From the NCBI GenBank assembly GCA_041652575.1, contig JBAZHC010000019.1, forward strand, positions 1-54,018: 54,018 nucleotides of DNA, written 5' to 3'. Origin of the DNA: Phycisphaerae bacterium. Its GTDB lineage: Bacteria > Planctomycetota > Phycisphaerae > Sedimentisphaerales > UBA12454. Position 1 is the first letter of the stretch. Every line of letters starts with the position of its first letter. Shown in pieces: positions 25,966 to 36,300 of this stretch. The position numbers were made by a program, and so were the translations under genes. Below the pieces are notes generated by a model. That model had not been told where the DNA came from. It did no database searches and saw only the letters and a program-made list of their open reading frames with translations.

Positions 25966-26946
25966 ATGGCTAAGGAAATTAAACTGCCGCAGATGGGGCA
26001 AACGATGGAAGAAGGCACTGTCGTAAGCTGTAAAGTTAAGGCAGGACAGAAAATCAGTAAGGGCGAAGTTATCTTTGAAATCGAAACTGATAAAGCCACT
26101 CTCGAAATGGAATCGCCCGCCGAGGGTATTGTAAAAAATGTTCTTGTCCGGGAAGGACAGACGGTGCCGGTAGGTGAAGTGCTCCTGACTCTCGAGGATG
26201 AAAGCGTAAAGAAAGAGACGCCTGCTGAAAAGAAAACAGCCCCTGCGCCGCAGAGCGGGCCTGCCTATAAGCCCGGCCAGAAAATACCGCTGAGCAAATT
26301 CGGCAAAATCATCGCTGAAAAGATGCTCCAGTCCAAACGCGAGATACCGTGCTTTTATCTCAATGTTGTTGTTGATGTTACGGAACTGATTTCATTTCGT
26401 GAAAAACTGAACGCCTCTGCCGGCGTTAAAATATCTTTCAATGATTTAATAATCAAGGCGCTTGCTCTCGGAATGACGCAATGGCCGATTATGACGGGCC
26501 GGTTCGAAGGTGATTCTATCCAGCTTGCCGATTCCGCAGGCGTAGGACTTGCCGTTTCTGTAAAAGGCGGATTGGTTGCTCCGATAGTAAAAGACGCTGA
26601 TAAAAAAACCATTGAAGAAATTGCACAGTACAGTGCCGCTCTTATCGAACGTGCACGTGCGGGAAAATTATTACCTACCGACCTTGAAGGCGGCTGCATA
26701 ACCGTAAGCAATCTTGGCACATTCGGCATCGATTCGTTTATTCCTATCGTTGTTCCCGGCCAGTGCAGTATTCTCGGCGTTGGAAAAATAACCGATACCT
26801 GCATGTCGGAAGACGGGAATATTGTCGTTAAAAAACTTATGAAAATGACACTTGCCGTCGACCATAGAACAGCAAATGGTGCCGAGGCCGCGCAGTTTTT
26901 GGACTATGTGGCTAAACTGCTCAGGGACCCGACGAAACTGGCGTAA
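25966..26946 (+). CDS. 2-oxo acid dehydrogenase-type E2 acyltransferase, short form
   Basis: The 326-residue protein has a lipoyl domain (residues 1-75; lipoylated Lys in ETDKATLEM), a short Pro/Ala-rich linker (about 78-100) and a chloramphenicol-acetyltransferase-like catalytic domain (100-326; GVGLAVSVKGGLVAPIVKDAD, SNLGTFGID). The E3/E1-binding (PSBD) domain that normally sits between them is missing, and the catalytic HxxxDG reads HRTANG, with Asn for Asp. No E1 or E3 gene is nearby. It is either a subunit of a dispersed complex or an acyltransferase with a different role. The sequence similarity to E2 is clear; the activity is not. Confidence 0.85.
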   Translation: MAKEIKLPQMGQTMEEGTVVSCKVKAGQKISKGEVIFEIETDKATLEMESPAEGIVKNVLVREGQTVPVGEVLLTLEDESVKKETPAEKKTAPAPQSGPAYKPGQKIPLSKFGKIIAEKMLQSKREIPCFYLNVVVDVTELISFREKLNASAGVKISFNDLIIKALALGMTQWPIMTGRFEGDSIQLADSAGVGLAVSVKGGLVAPIVKDADKKTIEEIAQYSAALIERARAGKLLPTDLEGGCITVSNLGTFGIDSFIPIVVPGQCSILGVGKITDTCMSEDGNIVVKKLMKMTLAVDHRTANGAEAAQFLDYVAKLLRDPTKLA

Positions 26947-27003
26947 TAAGTAATAAGACTGGACAAATCTTTTAGCTCAAGGGATAATTAATTAATCCGA
27001 TAA

Positions 27004-27077
27004 GTCCCCGTAGCTCAATTGGATAGAGTGCTGGCCTCCGAAGCCAGAGGTTTCGGGTTCGACTCCCGACGGGGATA
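27004..27077 (+). tRNA. tRNA-Arg (anticodon CCG)
   Basis: A full cloverleaf is visible: 7-bp acceptor stem (GTCCCCG with CGGGGAT), D arm (AGCTCAATTGGATAGAG), anticodon stem CTGGC/GCCAG around the loop CTCCGAA (anticodon CCG, reading CGG), and T arm CGGG-TTCGACT-CCCG. The 3' CCA is not encoded. Confidence 0.95.
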
Positions 27078-27295
27078 TTTTCTGCGAAGCGTATCATATA
27101 TAAATCATGAGATTGAATGCCCGATAATATTGTACTTAAAAGATATTAATGCCTCAAATCAGCCTTTTTCTCGAATTATCGGCGGTATTTAATACTATGG
27201 TAAAGGAGAGTAATAATATCGCCGAAAAACTTAACGTAACTATAGGAATATTCTAATTTAAGGTTGTTACGGAACAGCAGCCATTATGAGGGAAA
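27078..27295. other. Region between tRNA and porin gene
   Basis: Nothing convincing is seen. A 19-codon frame at about 27196-27255 with GGAG inside is too short to support. Confidence 0.3.
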
Positions 27296-27310
27296 ATGGG
27301 AAAGGTAAGT

Positions 27311-28666
27311 ATGATAAATAAAAAACTTATCTGTGCAGCCATTGTTTTCAGCATTTGTTTTACTCACTCTGTCAAGGCGGTTTCACAGGACGCTAACAGT
27401 TCAGCCGGCGGAAAGTTGTCACAGTTGAAGAATCCGGCTGACTGGATTGAACTGAGCGCGGATTTAAGGCTTCGCGCCGAATATGACAACAACAGAAAAT
27501 TTGAAAAGGAAATCGCAGGGCATGAGCGGGTTGTTTTTCCGCGTTATCGTATCAGGGCAGGGGCTAAACTAAAATTAACCGATGATGTTGATTTCAATAT
27601 TCGATTTGCAACAGAACCTCGCTATTATATCAAACCCAAAACACAGGACCCGCAATTTATTAAAAATGAAGTCCTGATAGACAGGCTTAATCTGACATGG
27701 CGGAACGCATTTGATTTGCCGCTTACCATCGTCGCGGGCAGACAGGACATCATACTCGGCAGCGGCTGGCTCATCTGCGACGGTACACCGCTCGACGGCG
27801 GAAGAACGGCATTTTTTAACGCCTTAAGATTTACTTATAAATGGGACGCTTCAGATACCACAATGGATTTTGTATTGACGCAGAATTACGCCGACAGTGG
27901 AAAATGGTTCAAGCCGTTCCACGACAGGGACGATGACCTTGCCGAACAGGACGACTTTGGCGCGATTGCTTATTTATCCCAAAAAACAAGTGAAGATGCG
28001 GGCATAGATATATTCTTTATTTATAAACACGATAAAAACAAAGTGACAAGCAGCGGCTACGAGGGTGAAATTTATACGATAGGCGCGAGAAAATACGGCA
28101 GATTGAACGAGCGATGGCAGTACAGTACGGAGTTTGCGCCGCAATTCGGCCACAGGAACGGCAGGCACCTTCAGGCCCTCGCCTCAAATAGTCAGCTTAT
28201 ATATAATTTTAACGACGAGAAGAAAAATAAAATATATCTCGGCTACGAGTATCTTTCCGGAAATGACGATAAGCAAAAGAATTTCGACAGACTTTACGGA
28301 AGAGTGGATACATGGAGCGTGCTGTATCAGGGTAACATAGATTCCATCGACGGCAGAGCGTATGACAACTCAAATATGCACAGGCTTTATGCCGACTGGG
28401 AGACGAATCCGACGAAAAAACTAAATCTCCGATGCGGTTATGCGATTCTTTTTGCCGAGCAAAACACTTCTGAAGGTGGAACAAAGGGAATGAGCAAATG
28501 CGGCAAATTCAGAGGTCAGTTGCTGAAAACTATGCTCAAGTACAAAGTCAGTAAAAATGTTGAGCATAGAATAGAGGGCGAGTTATTTATTCCGGGAGAT
28601 TTTTATAACGACAGCAAAAACGACCCGGCTGTTTTTGTCAGGTATGGACTTCATTTGACATGGTAA
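27311..28666 (+). CDS. Outer-membrane beta-barrel (alginate-export/porin-like) protein
   Basis: From ATG 27311 the protein is 451 residues with a typical signal peptide (KKLICAAIVFSICFTHSVKA). The rest alternates as beta-strands with aromatic girdles and ends in YGLHLTW, an aromatic C-terminal strand as in outer-membrane barrels. Phrases such as LRLRAEYDNN, FRYRIRAGAKLKL-like segments, AGRQDIILGSGWLICDGTPLDGGRTAFFNALR and YLGYEYLSGNDD fit the alginate-export-type porin family. An ATG at 27296 is also possible. It is followed at once by a phosphate-type binding protein and a two-component system. Substrate unknown. Confidence 0.8.
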   Translation: MINKKLICAAIVFSICFTHSVKAVSQDANSSAGGKLSQLKNPADWIELSADLRLRAEYDNNRKFEKEIAGHERVVFPRYRIRAGAKLKLTDDVDFNIRFATEPRYYIKPKTQDPQFIKNEVLIDRLNLTWRNAFDLPLTIVAGRQDIILGSGWLICDGTPLDGGRTAFFNALRFTYKWDASDTTMDFVLTQNYADSGKWFKPFHDRDDDLAEQDDFGAIAYLSQKTSEDAGIDIFFIYKHDKNKVTSSGYEGEIYTIGARKYGRLNERWQYSTEFAPQFGHRNGRHLQALASNSQLIYNFNDEKKNKIYLGYEYLSGNDDKQKNFDRLYGRVDTWSVLYQGNIDSIDGRAYDNSNMHRLYADWETNPTKKLNLRCGYAILFAEQNTSEGGTKGMSKCGKFRGQLLKTMLKYKVSKNVEHRIEGELFIPGDFYNDSKNDPAVFVRYGLHLTW

Positions 28667-28684
28667 TGAGGAAAGGGAATTAAA

Positions 28685-29521
28685 ATGAAAAAGATATTGT
28701 CACTGATAATCGCACTGGTTTTGTTAATGTCACTTGCTGCGGTAAATGCGAAAGAAGCAAATGAACCCAATGCTGTTTCTATGCCGAGGATAGTTATCAG
28801 CGGCACAGGCGACAGTCACGACCTTCTGCTGGCCATTGCCAATGCTATGATGGCTAAAGTCGGCGGCGTACAGATAGAACTGCTGGAAAGTATCGGCTCT
28901 ACCGCCGGCATAAAGGCGGTTGCTGCTGGGAAAGCCGACCTGGCAAGAGTTGCCCGGCCACTGAAAGAACACGAAAAAGAATTTGGCCTTACCCAGCAGG
29001 TGTTTGCCAATACGCCGGTAGTTTTCGCCGCAAGTCCGGACATAAACGGCATCGATAATATTACCACTGAGCAGATACTCGGAATATATTCCGGCAAAAT
29101 TACCGACTGGAGTCAGCTTGGTGCCAAGCCGGGCAAAATATATCCGTTAACCAGGGAACAAGGCGATTCGGCACTGCGGATTCTTAATGAAATGCTGCCG
29201 GGATTTGCAGATATTAACAATCCAAACGCAAAAGTGATGTACCTTACTCCGGAAACTGTTGCTACTCTGCAGGAACATAAGCAAACTATCGGCTTTGTGC
29301 CGTTATCGGCGACGGTAAATGCCAATCTGAAGATACTGAATATTGATGGCATTGAGCCGTCAATTAAAAAGGTACTCAGCGGTGACTATAAATATTTGAT
29401 TCCTCTTGGCGTTGTCTATAAAGACCAGCCGAAAGGACTTGCGAAAGAATTTATTGATTTCCTTTATAGCGAAGATGCGAAGAAAATTATTAAAACGATG
29501 GGTGCTGTTCCTGTAAAATAG
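28685..29521 (+). CDS. PstS-like periplasmic substrate-binding protein
   Basis: The 278-residue protein has a signal peptide (IIALVLLMSLAAVNAKEA) and a type II periplasmic binding fold of the phosphate/PBP-like class: VISGTGDSHDLL, GSTAGIKAVAAGKADLARVAR, VFAASPDINGIDNITTEQILGIYSGKITDW and TREQGDSALRI. No ABC permease or ATPase genes are next to it. The neighbour is a histidine kinase with a periplasmic sensor, so it could serve as a co-sensor of phosphate or another oxyanion. That role is inference. Confidence 0.82.
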   Translation: MKKILSLIIALVLLMSLAAVNAKEANEPNAVSMPRIVISGTGDSHDLLLAIANAMMAKVGGVQIELLESIGSTAGIKAVAAGKADLARVARPLKEHEKEFGLTQQVFANTPVVFAASPDINGIDNITTEQILGIYSGKITDWSQLGAKPGKIYPLTREQGDSALRILNEMLPGFADINNPNAKVMYLTPETVATLQEHKQTIGFVPLSATVNANLKILNIDGIEPSIKKVLSGDYKYLIPLGVVYKDQPKGLAKEFIDFLYSEDAKKIIKTMGAVPVK

Positions 29522-29558
29522 AATATTTACAGTTGAACGGGATTTTTCGGAAAATAAA

Positions 29559-31442
29559 ATGTTTAGATCGATAAAAACAAAAATTCTGGTTCTGCAGATT
29601 GGACTTGTCCTTTCTGTGGCTGTTAGTCTGGGAGTTGTCTCGTACCTGATAACATTCTCTTCGCTCAGGGCCAGTCAGCAGCAGAATCTCAGGTATTTAG
29701 CCGCTAATATCGGCGAAGAAATAAGCGTATTAATTGACAGCAAAGGACGATTGCTTGAGAAAATAGGCACCTCTGAAACAGTGACAAATTATGCAAAAAA
29801 ACAGCAGGAAAATTTCCTGGTCGGCTATTTCGAGAAGTTTATGCCTGAATTCGACACACTTTCTTATGTGGATGACAAGGGTATGGAGGAGTTGAAGGTA
29901 ATTGACGGCAGGATATCGACAGCACTTTCCAATGTAAGAAATTCCATAATTTTTCAGCGTGCAGTCAACAACCCCAATAAAACTCTAAATTCATACACCG
30001 CTTTTTGTCCCGAACTAAACGGTCCATGCATAGAATTCGGTTTCATGGAGAAAAACTTTTTTGATGAGTTTGTAGGGTTTCTTTTGGGCAAGGTCTCTGT
30101 AACTGTACTGGCTGAAAAAATTCGCGGATTCAAAGAGAAGTCAGATTTTGCTATTCTGCTTGATTCCTCCGGAACCATTCTGGCCTGTCAGGACAAGGAT
30201 AAAATACTGAAGAAAGTTGTCATTGAGGGAGCAGGTTCGGAACATATAGTTTCCGGGATAAAAACTATGGGGTCAGGCTCGGGACGTGCGGTAATTTCAG
30301 GAATTGACAGCTATTTTGCCTACTCGCCTGTTCCGGGTCAACACTGGTCAGTAGTTACAATCATGCCTTATCAGCAGTTTATCGCCAAATTAAATGCCCT
30401 GCGAAATACGGTGCTGCTGGTTGGATTAACTATTCTTATCGCCGGCATTGCCTTGTCATTATTCCTTGCTTCAGATATCACACAGCCTATTGCGGAACTG
30501 GTTAAAACCACCGGCTTAATAGCCACAGGAGACTTTTCGCAAAGGGTCAATATCGATTCAACAGATGAAATCGGGACTTTGGCCCAATCTTTTAATGGAA
30601 TGGCGGAAAATCTGCAAAAAACCACGACCTCTATGGTTAATCTGAATCGGGAAGTTATAGAGCGAAAAAAAGCTGAAAATGCGCAGCAAAATCTTAACGA
30701 AGAACTGAAAGAAACTGTCGAGAGTCTGACTATCGCCAACCGTGAGCTTGCTGATTTCGCTCACGTGGTCGCACATGACCTTAAATCGCCGCTGAGAGGA
30801 ATCGGAAGTCTGGCAGGAATAATATTAGCGGATTACAGGGACAGGCTGGATGAGCGGGGACGCCAATATCTTGATATGCTTGTGGGAAGAACGGAACGAA
30901 TGAGCGAACTTATCAGTGGAATTATGACATATTCTGAACTCGGACGTGTTGCGGCTCAGCAGCCAATCGACCTTAACGAAGTTGTCCAGGAAGCTATTGC
31001 TGAAGTTGCTCCGCCGGAAAATATTAAAATAGTACAGGAAAATGATTTTCCAACTATTATATGTGACAGAACACATATGATACAGGTGTTCCAGAACCTT
31101 TTGGGTAATTCTGTAAAATTCATGGATAAGCCCCATGGCCTTGTCCTGTTGAATTGCGTCGAAGATGATGACTTCTGGAAATTCAGTGTTGCTGACAACG
31201 GCTGCGGCATAGAAAGTAAATATTTCGAAAAGATCTTCAGAATTTTCCAGACTCTCATCAGACGCGATGAGGCGGAAAGTACAGGTATAGGTCTTTCTGT
31301 GGTTAAGAGAATTATTGAAAAATATGACGGAAAAATCTGGGTTGAGTCAAAACCAGAAAAAGGCAGTACGTTCTTTTTTACTTTACCGAAACAAAAAATG
31401 GAGGTTAAAAATGAGAAATTCCAGACCAATTCTATTAGTTGA
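29559..31442 (+). CDS. Membrane histidine kinase with periplasmic sensor and HAMP domain
   Basis: The 627-residue kinase has a membrane helix at about 10-31, a large extracellular sensor to about 280, a second helix at about 282-304, a HAMP domain (ITQPIAELVKTTGLIATGDFSQRV), and a coiled coil. The HisKA domain has the phosphoacceptor in FAHVVAHDLKSPLRG (about residue 406), and the ATPase domain has NLLGNSVKFM, DNGCGI and GIGLSVVKRIIEKYDGKIWVES. The AHDLKSPLR wording is that of phytochrome-class kinases. Its 3' end overlaps the response regulator gene. The ligand is unknown. Confidence 0.92.
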   Translation: MFRSIKTKILVLQIGLVLSVAVSLGVVSYLITFSSLRASQQQNLRYLAANIGEEISVLIDSKGRLLEKIGTSETVTNYAKKQQENFLVGYFEKFMPEFDTLSYVDDKGMEELKVIDGRISTALSNVRNSIIFQRAVNNPNKTLNSYTAFCPELNGPCIEFGFMEKNFFDEFVGFLLGKVSVTVLAEKIRGFKEKSDFAILLDSSGTILACQDKDKILKKVVIEGAGSEHIVSGIKTMGSGSGRAVISGIDSYFAYSPVPGQHWSVVTIMPYQQFIAKLNALRNTVLLVGLTILIAGIALSLFLASDITQPIAELVKTTGLIATGDFSQRVNIDSTDEIGTLAQSFNGMAENLQKTTTSMVNLNREVIERKKAENAQQNLNEELKETVESLTIANRELADFAHVVAHDLKSPLRGIGSLAGIILADYRDRLDERGRQYLDMLVGRTERMSELISGIMTYSELGRVAAQQPIDLNEVVQEAIAEVAPPENIKIVQENDFPTIICDRTHMIQVFQNLLGNSVKFMDKPHGLVLLNCVEDDDFWKFSVADNGCGIESKYFEKIFRIFQTLIRRDEAESTGIGLSVVKRIIEKYDGKIWVESKPEKGSTFFFTLPKQKMEVKNEKFQTNSIS

Positions 31443-31863
31443 TGACGATGATGTGGATGCAATCATCACGCAAAGGGCTGTTAACGACCTTAAAATTGCC
31501 AACGAACTGGTACGCAGGGTCGACGGCGAAGACGCCCTGAAGTATTTGAAAGATGAAAGCAACCCCAGGCCGTGTGTTATTCTTCTTGACCTGAATATGC
31601 CGAGAATGAACGGCTTTGAGTTTCTGAAAGTTGCCAAGGTGGACGATATGCTGAAAAGAATCCCTGTGGTGGTTTTAACTACATCCGATGTGGACCAGAA
31701 TATCCTCGACAGCTTCAATCTCGGCGTTGCAGGTTATATCGTCAAACCGGTTGACTATAAACAATTCGTCGAAGCTATGAGGACGATTAATCTGTACTGG
31801 ACGCTGAGTTGTTTGCCGGAAGAAAGCTATAACTACGCTGTTTCATCGTCTCAATCAGTATAA
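31411..31863 (+). CDS. Single-domain response regulator (Rcp1/CheY-like)
   Basis: The 150-residue receiver has the acidic cluster LLVDDDDVDA (about 8-17), the phosphorylated Asp in LLDLNMPRMNGFE (about residue 60), the Thr switch (VVLTTS) and Lys in GYIVKPVDYKQF. It has no output domain. The start at 31411, with GGAGG six bases upstream, is preferred over a 33-residue longer frame inside the kinase gene. It overlaps the kinase by about 30 bases. It probably passes phosphate from that kinase to a target elsewhere. Confidence 0.92.
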   Translation: MRNSRPILLVDDDDVDAIITQRAVNDLKIANELVRRVDGEDALKYLKDESNPRPCVILLDLNMPRMNGFEFLKVAKVDDMLKRIPVVVLTTSDVDQNILDSFNLGVAGYIVKPVDYKQFVEAMRTINLYWTLSCLPEESYNYAVSSSQSV

Positions 31864-32157
31864 AATGCGGTTCTCGGTATCGACTGGGCCGTAACATTTA
31901 AAAGACGTACAGGCTCTTCTTATTAGGGGAAAACCTTCGTTGGCGTATATGTATACAACTCGTTTTTAGAAAACAAGTTGTAGGCATAATGCCATTAATA
32001 TATTTAACAATTTTTGGAATTTAGTGGCCTCACTGCCTTTTAATAATCATAATATATGTTAGGATTTAGAGACTGACAGGAGAAAAAGTAAAAACCTTTT
32101 ATTATCGGGGCGTGTACTTAAGAGTAAAAGGTTTTGAAAGGTAAAAGGGATTATGCA
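31864..32157. other. Intergenic region before pgl
   Basis: About 290 bases without a credible gene. AAAGGTAAAAGGGAT just upstream of pgl looks like its ribosome site. No promoter is clear. Confidence 0.3.
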
Positions 32158-32913
32158 ATGAAAACCTTAAACAGTGATAAGCTCAAAATCATCGATGTGC
32201 AGGACCCTGTTGATCTGGCACAAAGGGCTTTTGAATTGTTTAAAGATGCCGCTCAAAGAGCGGTCTCGGAAAAGGGGGTCTTTCATCTGGCCATATCCGG
32301 CGGAAAAACTCCGCGGCAGTTTTACCAGTTACTCGGCAAAGACAGCCAGAGCATGAATCTGCCGTGGGACAAGATAGAATTGTTCTGGGTGGATGAGCGA
32401 TGTGTAAAGCCTGATTCGCCAGACAGCAATTATAAACTTGCCGCCGATACTTTTTTAAATTCTGTTCCGATTCCCAAACAAAACATTTACAGAATCACCG
32501 GCGAAAAGGATGATTACAGTATCGCTGTCGAGGAATATGACCTTTTCCTGAAAAAGACTTTCAATCTCCAGCCCGGCCAGCTTCCGGTGTTTGACCTGAT
32601 GATACTCGGAATGGGTCCGGACGGGCATATCGGTTCACTGCTGCCTAATTCTTATGCGCTATTTGATACAGAGGATCTTGTAACAGTTGTATACCAGATG
32701 TGTCAGGGACATAACCGTATAACGCTTACTCATCCGGTTATGTGTGCCGCTCAGCAGTTGATTGTTATGGTCAGCGGAGCGGAAAAAGCCGAGATAGTGC
32801 GCGATGTCCTGCTCGGCGGACCGGATGAAGTAAAGTATCCCGTCCATACATTATGGCCGATTCTCGATAAGGTTGTCTGGCTGATTGACCGGCAGGCGGC
32901 GAAATATCTGTAA
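32158..32913 (+). CDS. pgl: 6-phosphogluconolactonase
   Basis: The protein is 251 residues from ATG 32158, preceded by AGGG; a TTG at 32134 is also open. It hydrolyses 6-phosphogluconolactone in the oxidative pentose phosphate pathway. Signature segments are HLAISGGKTPRQFYQLLG, IELFWVDERCVKPDSPDSNY, DLMILGMGPDGHIGSLLPNS and RITLTHPVMCAAQQLIVMVSGAEKAEI. No glucose-6-phosphate dehydrogenase gene is nearby. Confidence 0.92.
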   Translation: MKTLNSDKLKIIDVQDPVDLAQRAFELFKDAAQRAVSEKGVFHLAISGGKTPRQFYQLLGKDSQSMNLPWDKIELFWVDERCVKPDSPDSNYKLAADTFLNSVPIPKQNIYRITGEKDDYSIAVEEYDLFLKKTFNLQPGQLPVFDLMILGMGPDGHIGSLLPNSYALFDTEDLVTVVYQMCQGHNRITLTHPVMCAAQQLIVMVSGAEKAEIVRDVLLGGPDEVKYPVHTLWPILDKVVWLIDRQAAKYL

Positions 32914-32921
32914 TACCATTT

Positions 32922-33335
32922 CTATTGAGGGATGATTAATTTCATTCCTGTCCTGATAGTATCCGCACCGCGGGGGAGCAATTCTTTATTAGCCTCGTAA
33001 ATTTTGTTCCATTTACCGCTCGTACCGTAATAAGCTCTTGAAATATCGCTTAAGGTTTCTCCCGACTGGACCGTATGTACTCTTACAGACGCTGCATCGC
33101 TGACAGGCGGGGGAGTTTGTGGTTTATCCTGATTTTTATCGACCAGTTCCTGCGACCCGGTATCTTTTGGTTTAACCTGGGTCGCGGTACCTGCTGCGAA
33201 AAGATTTCTATTTTGCGACAGCAGCTCTTCTATTTGCGGTTGTTCCACCACCTGCTGATGCATGCAGAACCACACAACGGCAATCAGACACAATCCTGTG
33301 CCGATGAGCATTCCTGTCTTGACATCTTTTCTCAT
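32922..33335 (-). CDS. LysM-domain membrane-anchored protein
   Basis: The 137-residue protein has a membrane helix at about 10-26 (MLIGTGLCLIAVVWFCM), a disordered linker rich in Pro, Gln and Asp, and a C-terminal LysM domain (HTVQSGETLSDISRAYYGTSGKWNKIYEANKELL, GMKLIIPQ). LysM domains bind peptidoglycan. The start is three bases from the secDF stop, so the gene closes that operon. Confidence 0.88.
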   Translation of the reverse strand: MRKDVKTGMLIGTGLCLIAVVWFCMHQQVVEQPQIEELLSQNRNLFAAGTATQVKPKDTGSQELVDKNQDKPQTPPPVSDAASVRVHTVQSGETLSDISRAYYGTSGKWNKIYEANKELLPRGADTIRTGMKLIIPQ

Positions 33336-33338
33336 GGG

Positions 33339-36300
33339 CTATTTTTTGTCGATAACAGCCTTTGTTTTTTTGCCGAGTATAAGTATAGGAGCGGCAATAG
33401 CTATAGACGAGTAAGTTCCAATCACAACGCCGATGAGCATCGCAAAGGCGAAGCCGCGTATAGCCGGGCCTCCGAGAATATACAGTATGAGCACTGCCAA
33501 AAAGGTGGTAAACGATGTCAGTATAGTTCTCGAGAGTGTCTGGTTTATACTTTGGCTGATAAGCTCAGGCGTCAGTATTGAAAGTCTGCCTCTCCTTTCA
33601 CGGATACGGTCGAATACAACGATGGTATCGTTAATTGAATAACCTATAATTGTCAGAAATGCCGCAATCATTGCCAGGTCGATTTTGAAATCGCCTATAA
33701 GCAGTTTCTGGCCGATAACTGTGCCGGCAATATATGTACATGCGACCACGGCGCCGATTGTGATACAGATATCGTGACCGATAGGAACGATAGCTGCCAC
33801 GCCATAGCGAAGAGTTCCGAATCGGAACCAGACATAAATACAGATAGCGATTAGAGACAGTACCGTAGCTACGATTGCCCGTGTCTTTGCCTCGTCGCCG
33901 ATTGACGGCGCAATCTGTGTAACTCGCGGCAGAGAGCTTTGCAGCGAAGCGGCTTCGGTAAGTTTTGTGGTTTCGTTGTTTACAAATTGTTTCCATTCAT
34001 CTTCGTTGAATTGACGGAAGCCTGCTTCAGGCTCAACACTGTAATAAACAAACGTCGTATAAGGTTTGTCCGGCAGAGATTCCAGCGTTGGGCCTGTGAG
34101 CCGATACTGGAACCACTGAATATGCGTCAATTCCGGCTTATATCGCAAATCATTAAGCCGCTGAACTATCTGGCTTACCATCACTGGTTTCTGCACGGTA
34201 AATTCGATTTTGACGCCGCCGAGAAAATCGCTTAATTCCGGATAGGCGTCAACCGTCGCGTTATCAATCTTCGTGACCGAAGCGATATTCGGCTCCAGAT
34301 TTTCGAGCATCTCCAGTTTGCCTGCAAAGGCATCCTGTACGGCGCCGGTAACTATTTCATTGACAACCGGTTCGCCCGCAACGGCATTTTCACCGAATGT
34401 TTTATTCAGAATCCGGGTAACAATCGGAGTATTTGTCTGGGTAGTGGCGATGACAAACTCCAGAGGATTATTAGAATCCTGTGTTACCGCAAGGCTCGAA
34501 AGTATGCCTCGCATTGTTTTTTGTGTTTTGGTAATCGCATCGGTTACGCTCTGAACAGTCTGATTCTGACCGGCGTTGAAAACTATCGGAACCGTGGTTT
34601 TATTTGTTTCTGTAGTTGTGATTTCATACTGCAACTGGGATGTCTTATCTCCCACGCGATAAACTTTAGCCATCGCTATGCCGGGGTTATTGAGCCTTTT
34701 GCCTTCCATGCGTATTATGTTTTCGACCTCGCTTCTTTCGAGCGGATTGTCAGACTTTAGATTAATCTGGAGACTGGTTCCGCCGGTGAATTCAATGTCG
34801 TATTTACTGTTTGCGGCTTCATCTCTGTAGAAAAACACGAATAACCCGCCGGCTACAAGGAGTAACGATGCTGTTATGAAGACAGGTCTTAATCCCATCC
34901 AGTTAACATTCGCATTTCTGATTATACGCATCATCGTCAGTTTGTCGTGGATAATTCCCATGTTAAGCAGAATGTGAAAAATAATACGGGTTACAAAAAT
35001 CGCGGTAAACAGCGAAGATATAATACCGAACATAAGTGTTATCGCGAAACCCTTGATTTCTTCCGATGCAATCATATACAAAATAAGGGCCGGGATAAAC
35101 GTTGTTAAGTTCGAATCGAAAATAGTCAAAAAGGCCCTGCTGAAACCGTTGGAAATTGCGGTGCGTATGCCTGCGCCTCCATCCAGTTCCTCTCTGAGCC
35201 TCTCGAAAATCAGGATGTTCGCATCGACACTCATACCGATGGTAAGCACGATACCGGCAATGCCGCCCATAGTAAAAGTCGCACGGGTAATAGCCATCAT
35301 CGCCAGGATGAAAAGAATATTCAGGCCCAGCGCGATACATGCGATAATTCCGCTAATCCTGTAATAAAGAATCATGAAGCACATAACAACAGCCAATGCT
35401 ATTTTGCCTGCCTGGATTCCCATATTACGGTTGTCGGCACCGAGGCTTGGTCCGATGGTTTTTTCGGATACCGGCGGTTCAATCAGTCTGGCGGGCAGTG
35501 AACCGGCGTTGAGTTTGTCAATCATATCCATCTGTTCAGTCTGGGTATAACTGCCTTCGATTATACCACTGGAGCGAATGGCGCTTCGGATGTTCGGGGC
35601 GGATATCGCAATATTATCGAGAGTTATGCATAACGGTCTTTGAAGATTGTTTCTGGTCAGGTTGTAAAACAGCGAAGCTGCGACTTCGTCAAAAGTGAAA
35701 CTAATCGCTCTTTTGCCGAGTTCATCGACCGTTGTGCCGGCCTTCTGCAGCTTCCACGGCTTTTTGCCTGTGTTCTTGAGCATACACTCGTCTTTCAGAT
35801 TGCTTGCGAGCACATAGTATTTCTCCGCAAATGTGCCTGTAATAATCTGATGACTGTCGCTGCTCTGCCAGGTACTGTCTTTGGGATTCTCTAATTCGAG
35901 CCATATATATTTGCTGTCAGAAGCAAGCTTGGGTCCCTTTGTTTTCAAAGCGTCTGTGTATGCAAGCAGTTCGTCTCTGTTTGTTCTGCCGTCGTTAAGT
36001 GTCGGCAGAATGCGAAATTCAAGTACGCCGCTGCCTTTGAGCATTCTTTTGACATCTTCAGGTCCGTCGATTCTGCCTCTCATCGGCCGGTATTCGCCGA
36101 ATGCTTTTACCAGCGTGTCTATTCTATCCACTCTCGAAGGGAATCTGTTTTTGAATTGCTTGATAAATTCTGCGCGGGTTCTGGATTTCTCCGGCATCTC
36201 AAGTACTTCTGTCAGCGTTTCTGTGCCGAGGTTAAAGTCCTTCAGCCTTAGCTCTGCGTCCCTGTAAGCGGTATTAAGTCCGGTTTCAGGCATCGTCAGT

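Noticed and set aside
27196..27255. 19-codon frame after the tRNA gene
   Set aside because: Too short and without comparative support.
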